Positions 47,138 through 57,419 of a stretch of DNA of 64,000 nt are shown here, piece after piece (the stretch's first letter is position 1; each line of letters begins with the position of its first letter). The notes under the pieces were generated by a model, which saw only the letters and a list, made by a program, of their open reading frames with translations, was not told the DNA's origin and did not search any database. Origin of the DNA: Costus lasius (lineage: Eukaryota; Streptophyta; Magnoliopsida; Zingiberales; Costaceae); assembly GCA_027563935.2 (NCBI GenBank), contig CM050453.2, positions 64,960,018-65,024,017 on the forward strand, in the 5' to 3' direction. The position numbers and the translations under genes are program-made.

Positions 47138-50008
47138 ATGGCCGATCAAAGATCACTGAGGGACTATGCAGCCCCTAATCCTCAAAGGATACAATTTAGC
47201 ATTGCTAGACCTGCAATTAAGGTCTCCAACTTCGAAATTAACCCTTCCTTCTTGTTAATGATCCAACAGAACCAGTTTGGAGGATCATCAATCGAAGATC
47301 CTTATTCACATTTATATGTCTTTCTTGAATATTGTGATACCATAAAAATTCAAGGAGTTTCTGATGACGCATTAAAACTGATATTGTTCCCTTTTTCTCT
47401 CAGGGATCAAGCACGATCTTGGTTGCATTCTCGTCGACCCAATTCCTTCACAACATGGGAACAATTATCAAAAGCTTTTCTGATGAAATATTTTCCACCG
47501 AGCAAGACTATCCAATTGAGGAATCATATCACGAACTTTCGACAGAAGAGCGGAGAATCACTCAGCGAGGCATGGGAGAGATTTAATGATCTACAACGGA
47601 AGTGTCCTAACCATGGCTTTGAAAATGAGTTTTTAATTCAGACATTTTATTATGGCTTAGTTTATAATATCTGTCTAATTATTGATGATGCCGCAGGGGG
47701 ATCCTTGATGAGTAGAACATTTGACGATGCTTTCAAGTTGCTCGAGGAGATGTCCTTGAATCATAGCCAATGGGCTCCAGATGATGGAATGTTCTGTTGT
47801 CATCAACATGGTAAGAATGAGAATGAGGATCAGCAACCCTTGACTGAAGAGGTTAGTGAACCCATGCTAGAGAAACTTTTAGCTAGCCAAATTCAATCAT
47901 TGCAAATTCAAAACAGAAAGAAATTTGAGGATCTTGAAGAAACTGTTAGTCACCTTGCTTCTCAATTAGAATCTTTAGTGGCGTACAATAAAGTTCTAGA
48001 AGAACAAATATCTAGATTAAGCTCCGGGGAACATTGCAATGCCATTATCACTAGAAGTGAGAGACAATTAGGAGAACTTAAGGAGAAAGAGTCTATTAAT
48101 GATCGTTATGAGGAATTAGAATTAGAAAAATCTTCTGAACATAAACAAACACTACCTAGTTTAACACCTAAAAAGGGAAGTAAACAAAAAGGGGGTGTGC
48201 CATGTAAAGAAGATGATTCTAAAACTAATCTACCTCCTCCCTATAGACCACCAGTACCTTTTCCCCAAAGGATAGTGCAAGAAAAGTTAGATAAGCAATT
48301 TGGAAAATTTCTTGATGTTTTGAAAAAGCTTTACATTAACATACCATTTACTGAAGCTTTATCTCAAATGCCCATATATGCTAAATTTTTGAAAGAAATC
48401 TTGTCTAACAAAAGAAAGATAGAGAACTATGGTACCGTGGCTTTAACCGAGGAATGTAGTGCTGTTATTCAAAACAGGTTACCACCAAAATTGAATGATC
48501 CAGGTAGTTTTTCTATCCCATGTTTTATTGGTAGTATGGCTTTCGACCGAGCCTTATGTGATCTAGGGGCTAGTGTAAGTCTTATGCCTTTGTCTGTGTG
48601 CAGGAAATTGGACATGGGAGCTCCTAAACCGACTGCAATTTCTTTGCAGCTTGCTGATCGATCGGTAAAATATCCAGTGGGTATTCTAGAGGATGTTCCT
48701 ATACAAGTTGGTAAATACTTCATACCTGCTGATTTTGTGGTACTTGAAATGGAAGAGGATACTAAGATTCCTATTATTTTGGGTAGGCCGTTCTTAGCCA
48801 CTGCTGGAGCCCTTATTGATGTACGGAACGGTAGACTTGCTTTAAGAATTGGCAATGATAAGATTGAGTTCGATTTGAATAATTTGTTGAAAAGGCATGC
48901 ATATGCTAGTTCTTGTTGCACTATTCATGCCATTGATGACACAGTTTATAATGTTAGTTGTTTGTTTGATGAATCTTCTGCTGATGTTCCTTTTTCTGAT
49001 TTTTTTTCTGATACCTCAAAAAATTCTTATAAAAAATTTGATAATTCTAACTTTGAGAATGATTTTGATGAGCTCGATGATGAAAAACACAATATTTTAG
49101 ATTGTGCTACGTTTGATAATGAAAGTGAAAAGATCCCTAAAGTTGAGTTGAAAGTTTTACCTGATAATCTTAGATATGAATTTCTTGGTCCTAACACCAC
49201 CTACCCTGTGATTGTGGATGCTAAATTAGATGCCAGGGAAACTGATCTACTCTTGAAGGAGCTGAGAATTCATAGAAAGGTAATTGGGTATTCCATTGAT
49301 GACTTAAAAGGGATTAATCCTTCTTTTTGCATGCACAGGATTCACATGGAGGATGAGCACAAACCGCATGTATATTTTCAGAGAAGGCTCAACCCGTCTA
49401 TGAAGGAAGTGGTGAAGAAGGAAGTACTAAAATTGCTAGATGCAGGTATTATCTACCCTATCTCAGATAGTAAGTGGGTGAGTCCTGTACACTGTGTCCC
49501 AAAGAAGGGAGGTGTCACTGTAATGAAAAATAAAGATAATGAATTGATACCTGTTAGAAATGTCACTAGTTGGCGTATGTGCATCGATTATAGAAAATTA
49601 AATGTTGCCACTAGGAAAGATCATTTCCCCTTACCTTTCATTGATCAAATGGTGGAGAGACTTGCCAAACACTCTCACTTTTGTTTTCTTGATGGGTATT
49701 CCGGATTTTTTCAGATTCCTATTCATCCTGATGATCAGGATAAAACCACTTTTACATGTCCTTATGGTACTTTTGCTTATAGAAGAATGCCCTTTGGTTT
49801 ATGCAATGCACTTGCAACTTTTCAAAGGTGTATGATGGCAATTTTTTCTAAATTTATTGAAGACTTCATGGATGTTTTTATGGATGATTTCTCTGTCTAT
49901 GACTTCTCTTTTGATGACTGTTTAGCTAATCTCTCTAGAGTTTTACAGAGATGCGAAGAGACTAACCTTGTCTTGAATTGGGAAAAGTGTCACTTTATGG
50001 TTAGATAG
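47138..50008 (+). pseudogene. Athila-2 gag, protease and reverse transcriptase
   Basis: The frame is open from 47057, but I take M at 47138 (MADQRSLRDYAAPNPQ), which matches Athila-1 and Athila-3. Gag core: 'FPFSLRDQARSWLHS' to 'WERFNDLQRKCPNHGF'. The zinc knuckle and about 110 residues around it, present in Athila-1, are missing after 'CCHQHGKNENED'. Protease: ALCDLGASVSLMPLS and ILGRPFLATAGALIDV. RT: 'PISDSKWVSPVHCVPKKGGV', 'WRMCIDYRKLNVATRKDHF', 'FLDGYSGFFQIPIHPDDQDK', 'YRRMPFGLCNALATFQRCM' and the catalytic FMDDF. The frame ends at TAG 50006-50008 after Met-Val-Arg. Otherwise gag-PR-RT is one open frame, in contrast to Athila-1. Confidence 0.92.
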
Positions 50009-50668
50009 GGGATAGTTTTGGACCATCTTGTTTCAGAGAGGGGGATTGAAGTGGACAAGGCCAAGATAGAAGTGATTGAAAAGTTAGCACCACCCACCAC
50101 TGTCAAGGAGATCCGGAGCTTTTTGGGACATGCAGGGTTTTACAGGAGATTCATCAGGGACTTCTCTAAACTTGCTAAACCTTTAACTGATTTACTCTGT
50201 AAAGACACCAAATTCTGCTTTGATGAAAAATGCCTATTTGCTTTTCAGGAGTTAAAGAAAGCTTTGGTTTCAGCACCCATCATCCAGCCCCCAGATTGGG
50301 ACTTGCCCTTTGAACTCATGTGCGACGCCAGTGATTATGCAGTAGGGGCAGTCTTGGGACAGAGAAAAGATAAGAAACCTCTTGTCATTCACTATGCCAG
50401 CAAGACTTTGGATGAGACATAGAAAAATTACACCACCGCTGAGAAAGAACTATTGGCCATAGTATTTGCTTTTGATAAATTTAGGTCATACTTAATTAAC
50501 TCCAAAGTGGTAGTGTACACTGACCATGCAACTGTGAAATACTTAATGCAGTAAAAAGACAACAAACCTCGATTACTCAGATGGATTTTACTTCTGTAAG
50601 AATTTGATTTAGAGAGTAAAGACAAAAAGGGATTAGAAAACCTTGTTGCAGATCATCTCTCAAGAATA
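50009..50668 (+). pseudogene. Athila-2 RT connection and RNase H, with several stops
   Basis: The same frame continues after the TAG: 'VDKAKIEVIEKLAPPTTVKE', 'IRSFLGHAGFYRRFIRDFSK', then RNase H 'ELMCDASDYAVGAVLGQRKD'. Stops occur at 50420-50422 (TAG after Asp-Glu-Thr), about 50552 (TAA after Met-Gln) and about 50597 (TAA after Leu-Leu). Still readable are 'NYTTAEKELLAIVFAFDKF', VVYTDHATVKYL and [10 protein letters not shown]. Several stops look like C-to-T changes of CAG or CAA codons. Confidence 0.88.
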
Positions 50669-52063
50669 ATGGTAGACACTGAAAAGAATAATGAGATCAA
50701 TGATTCCTTCCCTGAAGAATGGCTTTTAACCATTGAACAGATCAGAGCTCCCTGGTATGCTGATATAGTAAATTACCTTGTTGCTAATGTTTTTCCTCCT
50801 GATTTGAACTACCAAAAAAGGAAGAAGTTCTTAGCTGAGGTAAAACACTATTTTTGGGATGAGCCTTATGTGTTTAGAAGATGTACAGACGGTCTTTTTA
50901 GAAGATGTGTACCTGAAGAAGAAGTCACAGATATTTTGTGCCAATGTCATGGATCCTCTTATGGTGGTCATGCTAGTACTAAAAAGACTGCTTATAAAGT
51001 GTTACAATCAGGATTTTATTGGCCTACCATTTTCAAAGATGCTAGAAAATTTGTGTTATCTTGTGATAGATGTCAAAGAACGGGAAACATTAGTAGAAAA
51101 CATGAGATGCCACTGTCCAACATTCTTGAAGTTGAAATATTTGATGTTTGGGGGATAGACTTTATGGGACCTTTCCCATCTTCAGGAGGTAACAAGTACA
51201 TTCTGGTAGCAATTGACTTTGTTTCAAAATGGGTTGAAGCTCTTGCTTCACCAACCAATGATTCAAGAGTTGTTGCTAAATTTTTCAAAACGATTATATT
51301 TCCACGGTATGGGACCCCGCGAGTAGTAATCAGTGATGGAGGATCACATTTCATAGAACACAAATTTTCAGCCTTACTTAAAAAATATGGAGTGAATCAT
51401 AGAGTGGCAACACCTTACCATCCTCAAACGAGTGGACAAGTGGAAATATCAAACAGAGAAATCAAGAGAATTTTAGAAAAGACCGTGTCAAGCACTAGGA
51501 AAGATTGGGCATTCAAACTTGATGATGCCTTGTGGGCATACCGGACTACTTTCAAAACACCGATAGGTATGTCTCCGCTTCAATTGATTTATGGAAAATC
51601 ATGTCACCTGCCTATGGAACTTGAACACAAAGCATACTGGGTAATCAAGATGCTGAATTTCGATTTAAAGAGTGCGGGGGAAAAACAGAAATTACAATTG
51701 AATGAGCTAGATGAGATTAGACTCTCTGCATATGAGAATGCAAAAATTTACAAGGAGAGGACAAAAAGATGGCACGATTGACATATTTTCAGGAGAGATT
51801 TCCAACCAGGTGACTTTGTTCTTTTATTCAATTCTAGATTGAGACTTTTTCCTGGAAAACTTAAGTCTCGATGGTCTGGTCCTTTTCAGGTAAAGAAAGC
51901 TTATCCTTATGGAGCCGTGGATGTATGGAGTGAAGAAACAGGAGAATTCAAGGTTAATGGTCAGAGACTTAAGCACTATTATCAAGAAGAGCTAATTGAA
52001 GAAAATGAGAGTTTTTATTTAGATGAACCCCGATCAGGTCTGAGTGTTAAAGAGTCAAGCTAA
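50669..52063 (+). pseudogene. Athila-2 integrase and C-terminal region
   Basis: Zinc-binding part: [20 protein letters not shown] and CDRCQRTG. Catalytic core: [15 protein letters not shown] (Asp), [15 protein letters not shown] (Asp) and [18 protein letters not shown] (Glu), so all three acidic residues are present. Then come '[20 protein letters not shown]' and '[16 protein letters not shown]'. A TGA at 51779-51781 (likely CGA before) interrupts the frame. '[20 protein letters not shown]' and '[14 protein letters not shown]' follow, ending at 52063. No chromodomain is seen. Integrase inserts the cDNA into the genome. Confidence 0.92.
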
Positions 52064-53035
52064 AGACTTTTAAATTAGCGCTTCTTGGGAGGCAACCCAA
52101 GCTTTCTAACTTTAGTTCACTTCCTTTTTATTTACTTTTTATCTTAGTTTTATCTTAGAATTAATTTTTATTTCTGAAAAAGAAGCACGGAGAAGAAAAA
52201 GAAAGCTCGGCACAAAAAGTTGATAAAATTTTGTAGGTATCCTCTCCCGTTCACCTTTTGGGTTTCATCATTGACTCATGTTTTTGTGTCTACCACCACT
52301 ACTCCATCTACATGATAATCTTTTGATTTAGATGATTGATTTGTGGCCTTGATCTACCTTTGGGATTATTGTATATGGCTTGAATTGATGTTTGATGTTG
52401 ATGAGTGAATTCAAAACCCATGATTAGAGATATAGCCCTATCATGTCAAAATTTGTTTCTTCAATACATATTTGCCTATTGAAATATGAAATTAGTTGAT
52501 GCATGAAATTTTGGATAGATGTATTGTTTGAAGAATAAAATCTAAAGGTGAAATTTTTCTTTCGAATAAAATGAGTATATGAGTATGATTTATGAATTGA
52601 GATCAATTGATCAACCTAGTAGGTGTTTAGTCTATTCTTGTTATTTGTTGGGAAATAAGAATCCAAGATCCCCAAAAATAAGGTGAGGACTCCCCTACTT
52701 GGCACTGTGGGAAAGCACAGTGGTACCGAAGGTCATGGGTTGAAGTAATAAATAGAAAAAGTATGTATGTATGTGGGTACATGCCATGAGAAAAATCATT
52801 TCACATAAACTCCGCTGTCATTAGTAAATTCTTTCCAAATTAGAGGATATGAGTTCCATTGCATTGATTATGTGATCCGTGCACTCTAATCTCGTCACCA
52901 GAAAAAAGGTGGTAATCGAGTTAGAGAATGTGAATGATGCTCAAAAAAAAAAATCATGTGTGGAAAAAAGATCCTGGAAACCTTATTCCTGTAAACAAAA
53001 ACATGATAGATTTGAACTGAAAATTAGGTGAAATC
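52064..53035 (+). other. Athila-2 3' untranslated region, env-like ORF absent
   Basis: Begins with 'cttcttgggaggcaacccaagctttct', split here as a phrase also found after protease in Athila-1 (27560-27585). At about 52240 ('ttttgtaggt') the sequence leaves the Athila-1 alignment, and the env-like ORF and palindromic array are missing. It rejoins Athila-1 3' UTR homology by about 52430. A conserved hairpin lies at 52701-52727. The region is interrupted at 53036 by the solo LTR. Confidence 0.75.
52701..52727 (+). other. Conserved 3' UTR hairpin of Athila-2
   Basis: GGCACTGTG, a short GGAAAG loop, CACAGTGGTACC. It is preceded by 'gactcccctactt', as in the two copies of Athila-1 (24247, 24345). 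The stem is one pair longer than in those copies. Confidence 0.7.
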
Positions 53036-54989
53036 TATTGGTGTATATGCCCTAGGACCTAGTTTTGGTCAACTTATGTACTACTTGACATTGATATTTA
53101 TATATCATTCTGGCATTGTCGTTATCATTGTTTGTCTACACCTGCGATTGTGTACTTACATGATAATGTCCCTGGAGACAGATTGGATCTGTGCTCAAAC
53201 AATTGTCCCCAGTCGATGTACCTGAGTGGATATGGGACAGCTCTGGTACTTGTGAAACTGGTATGTGGGCTGGTTAGGCACGTGGTGCTAACGAGGACAC
53301 ATGGGTATATCATTGGAGGATATACTGGATAGACCCGCTATGGGGCTATGACTTGGTGTCATGAGTTATCCTCATAAGTGACAGGAGATGCATTGATCCC
53401 TTGACTTGAGGTCATTGATCATTCTACATGGTTAGAGACTTGCTTTGATACAACCTAACACCTTGCCGTAGCTGGGAGGTCATAACGGTTGTTATTGAGC
53501 ATGTCACGACCCATATGAGAAGATCAATGGACAGACATAGGATTTGCCCCTTCCCTAGCGAAGTATGATATCCATGGAGCTCCTTTTATGGTTCTATGAC
53601 TGAGAGTGTATGGCCATACCCAGGTAAGAACCTGTTTTAGTCATAGCCATGTGATTGGATGAAAACAAGTGGTGACACACTTGTCCAATCGGATATCAGT
53701 CCGGCAAAGAGACTGTAATGCATCTGTACCTAGTTGCGATGATGGGGATGTCGATGTCGATATCTGTTCCAATGACCTGGGTAGCAGCGATGCACTGCTA
53801 GGTGCCACTCACTGCTTGTGATGACCTTTGGTCAGCACTACTAGCGTCAGAGGAACCTACAGGGTCGCACACCTTGATACTTGAGTTCTCGTATTGATCG
53901 GGAAGTCTTATGATCAAGTTATTGGATAACTCGGATCTAATTGGGAGATTTCGTCAGCGCCAATGGGCCTGATGAGATGGAAGAATATTATTGGAACCAA
54001 ACTTCATTTTTGGCAGGTTGACCCGTATTTGACCATGGTTGGTCACATTTGAATTAGGGTTGCATTGGATTGGATCCAAGTGCTTAATCAACCCATGTAA
54101 TGGAGTTTGGGCTAGCTCATTATCCAATGAGGCCCAATAATAAGTTTTCATGAAGAGAAGAAAGGCTAAAAGGGTATAATGGGGACAAATCTTCTCCCCT
54201 AGGCGCCTATGGGCATAATGGGGAGAAGTGGCGCAATTTGCTTCATAAGGAAGCAATTGGCGCCTCCCCCTTGATCCCTTATGGTATGAATGCCAATATG
54301 GCATTGCTTGGGGCGCAAGGCAAGGCCTTGGCACACAAAGAAAGACATGGGTTCTAAAAGGAATGGTTGAATGAGAATTATGGAAATGTCTTGGAGACTT
54401 TCCTTATCTCAAACCTTCTCATCCTAGCCGCCCACTTGTCTTAATCCTAGCCTTTCATAAATCGCCTCTTGCCCTATAAAAGAGCACCTAAACTGAGCCC
54501 TCTAAAGTGTGATCAATCCTTGGAGGCGTGAACACAAGAAGAGGGCGAGTGCTAGGAGCAAGGGCGCATCTTCCTTCTTCCTTAACTGCAAGCCTTTTCC
54601 TCCTTTCCTCTTGGCGCAAGGAACTTTAGTGCTTGGCGGTTTGGGTAGTCTTCCTTCTTCTCTTGGCGTATCATCTCTCTTGGTGGCGCAAGTGAAGTAG
54701 AGCATCTCCCTAAGGCTTGGATCTTCTTCCCGAGGCTAGCACCGGGCGTGGAAGAAGAGAACTCAAGAGATCCGTGTGTGTGAGACTGCAGAGGGCGCAC
54801 ACTTGGGCGCCTGCATCGGCATCGCTCTACATTGCTCTTAAGGTATTTCCTAACTCATCGTGTCGACTCCCTTGCTTGCGATCTTCACTGGGTTTTTGGG
54901 ACCGGCCTGTTTCGGGGACATTCTTCCGCTGTGTAAAATGTATGTCCATGACTCTGAAAATTGTAAAATGTCCCCGGGGTTTCCCAACA
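53036..54989 (+). mobile_element. Solo copia LTR inserted in the Athila-2 3' UTR
   Basis: A 1954-bp LTR of the same family as the complete copia element, starting TATTGGTGTATATGCC (the first G of TG changed to A) and ending TTTCCCAACA. The target duplication is AAATC (53031-53035 and 54990-54994). The LTR TATA box CCCTATAAAA is at 54472-54481. It is more divergent than the two LTRs of the complete element. No internal sequence remains. Confidence 0.93.
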
Positions 54990-55241
54990 AAATCATGAGA
55001 TTGAAAATTTTAATTATTGTACATGTTGCGAAGTTTTATTTGATTAAATTGTGAATCTAGAGGATTGAGTTCTAAAGATGATATATTTATTTGAATTTTT
55101 GTAAATCAATTGATAGAGTTTTTCATTGATGAGTTGTATTTTAGAAATTTATTGAGCATGAAAAGGCTATTCTTTTGATCAATTTTTGATTTCAAAATTT
55201 TGATTTTTTCTTGAGGACAAGCAAAGTTTGAGCCTTATGCG
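54990..55241 (+). other. Athila-2 3' UTR, continued
   Basis: Resumes after the duplicated AAATC and runs to 'gaggacaagcaaagtttgag' (55213-55232), as in Athila-1 before its 3' LTR. Confidence 0.75.
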
Positions 55242-55377
55242 TGAAATTTCTATTCTCACTACTTCGATTAGCCTAGATAGTAAGAAATCAGCTATTTAGT
55301 ATTCGACAACGTAGGTCCCTGTGGATTCGATACTTTCTTTATTACTTCGAGTATCCGTGCACTTGCGGATCACATCA
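55242..55377 (+). repeat. 3' LTR of Athila-2, reduced to its last ~136 bp
   Basis: The last part of the LTR ('tttctattctcactacttcg' to GATCACATCA) follows the 3' UTR directly. About 1.8 kb or more of LTR is deleted between the LTR start and this point. The end at 55377 is followed by G1 LTR sequence (GAACA...). Confidence 0.8.
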
Positions 55378-55519
55378 GAACATCTCTAAATCATCTAGCC
55401 GTTGGTTGCTTTCAAATCAGTAGTTTCCTGGATTTGCTTCAATGGTTGAAAGTTGGAGAGATTCACCAAAAACTTCTCCTTTGAGCTAGGCATGTAAACA
55501 AGCTGGAATCAACTTGTCA
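55378..55519 (-). repeat. First 142 bp of the G1 3' LTR
   Basis: On the minus strand this starts TGACAAGTTGATTCC at 55519 and matches 18084-18310. It is cut at 55378 by the insertion of Athila-2; the rest of this LTR is not found in the window. Confidence 0.75.
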
Positions 55520-55532
55520 CTCTTTCTTTGTT
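55520..55532 (-). other. Polypurine tract of G1
   Basis: AACAAAGAAAGAG on the minus strand, immediately before TGACAAG. It fixes the LTR start and the direction of this G1 end. Confidence 0.75.
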
Positions 55533-56562
55533 GGTGTCTTGAAGGCTCCATTGGGCTTCTTCTTTGGGCTGGTCTTCGACTTCTTTTGCCTGCTGAATTT
55601 AAGCTTCAACTTTGGGCTAGATGAAGTCTTGGCTTGAGCTTAAGTTGAATTCGAGCTGATTTCTTCTTTGACTTGAACTAGCTTGAGCTTACCAAAATAT
55701 GATGCAAATTTGTCCTAAACTACCATGATGCATGATTACATTAATAATGTTTACAATGCATAAAATGAGATGCATGCTAAATTTGGAAAATTATCTAATC
55801 TAAGATGCATGCTATGCAATGCAAGGTATAATGGAGTGTTGGGAGTTTAGGGTAACCTTAAATTCCATTTGTACCTTCTTGCATCGTGTCTCCTGCTTAC
55901 ATCAGCTCTCCTTGGGTGAGAAAAATTCTCTTCTAGAGAATTATCATTGTAATCAAGGGGAAGCTTGGAGGTGGCCTCTGTGAATTGTTCCTTGGGTAAC
56001 CATACTCCTGCACCATTAGAATGGGTGAACAAGCCTTGGTTCACACGGTTGGTTATAGGCTCATGCACACAAAAGATGTCTAAATTATGAATAGAGTGAG
56101 GCCAAAAATGGATGGAATCCTCCACATTATGAGGGGTGGGGTTCCAGTACAGCAGTGGGGTAGTAAAACAAAAAGATGAGTAAGCACACATATGAATGCA
56201 AGAGTAAGCATCACAACAATTAATCTTTTCATTCCAATCAGTCTCCTACATAGAATATCCTTTCTCGGCCATATTTATTAGTATACATGGGGTATATTAG
56301 TCTCTTAAAAGAGGCAGGTATCACAAAATCAAAATATTCAAGTTCTGGTAGGGAAAACAAATCATTGTTAACTTGAGTGTTGTTTAATCCTAGAGCCTTA
56401 GAGTCGGGATCCACAAAACAAGACTTAAAGTCTAAAGGAGAAGTAGGTGGAGCTTTTAATTCAGAGAGGTTAGGATTTAAATCATATCTTAACATGGGAA
56501 ACTCAAGAGGATCAAAAGTAAATCCTAGTTCATGCTCAGGAAAGCTAAGATCTAGTTCTAGT
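55533..56562 (-). pseudogene. G1 3' coding remnant and internal end (inverted part)
   Basis: The minus-strand frame from 56562 reads 'LSFPEHELGFTFDPLEFPML' and on to 'LPELEYFDFVIPASFKRL', with a stop at 56238. A further frame at 56191-55847 has 'HNLDIFCVHEPITNRVNQ' and 'PKEQFTEATSKLPLDYND'. I recognise no protease, RT or integrase. The upper end is in frame with the G1 gag C-terminus at 22568 once the R copies are removed. It leads through about 300 bp of non-coding sequence to the polypurine tract. The protein function is unknown. Confidence 0.7.
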
Positions 56563-57419
56563 TGATGTAGGGACACCACCAAGAAGGTCAACAAGACTCA
56601 AGAAGACCCCAATTCGTTATGGGATGAATGCTTGACTCTTATTAACATTTTGAGAACTCACTTAAGACTTGTTACTTTGTGTTTTGTTGCTTTGTAATAC
56701 GCTAAAAACTCTATTTCTATTTTCAGCACTTGATATTATGTTGTAGCTAGGACTAGCCTAGGTTTATTTTGAAGCCATGGTTTTATTTTGTAGTGGTTGT
56801 GATAGGTTGTCATAGTCTAGGTTTATGCACACCTGTATTGCACATGCTGCACCTAAACTCCCAACCCTGAAGTGACCTTGGCATAATGAAAAATCAGTCC
56901 ATGGAGAAAAGCCAATGTCAAAGACAAACCGGTTCGTGATCAGACTCAGCTCAAGTGTCAACTTCAACACACCAGCCGAGTCCATGTCTAGCAATTCCAT
57001 CCAAGTCAATCATCAAGTGTCAAATCAAATGGAGATCCCATGAAGTATTCAATCCCAAAACCAAATCAGCCGCCAAGTTAACTTGAAGATAGTTTGCGCA
57101 AGTATCCAGCGTAAGAACCAACCACAACAGCTTATCAGAGTAGGCCAAAACGAAAAGGCGCCAACAAGTGAAGAATGCCAAGGGCAAAACGAAAAGGCGC
57201 CAGCAGTGACGAATGCTAAGGGTCGTTTCTATGTTGGGAGGAAAGGTTTTAAGCTAGCTTTGTTCACCTTTGTACACTTGGTCGAATATTTTCTGAAACC
57301 TGGAAAGCCTAAGGGTCCTACGGTGTTTTCCTTCCATCACCTTCATTCCTGCACTTACCGTGTGTTTTAGAGCTACATACCTAGGGTGATTCTTGGGCTA
57401 GGATTTCCATCCTTCATCA
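56563..57419. repeat. LTR-like repeat R-B (857 bp), inverted relative to R-A
   Basis: Starts TGATGTAGGG and ends CTTCATCA. It is colinear with the reverse complement of R-A, with a deletion of about 290 bp near 57310. Left flank CTAGT and right flank TATTG differ, but pair crosswise with R-A's flanks. The 95-codon ORF at 57083-57370 is not recognised and includes a direct repeat ('QNEKAPTSEE', 'QNEKAPAV'). Confidence 0.78.

Noticed and set aside
22569..57419. A complete R retrotransposon with R-A and R-B as its two LTRs
   Set aside because: There is no primer site or polypurine tract next to either copy. The flank pairs ATTAG/ACTAG and TATTA/TATTG fit two separate solo LTR insertions better.
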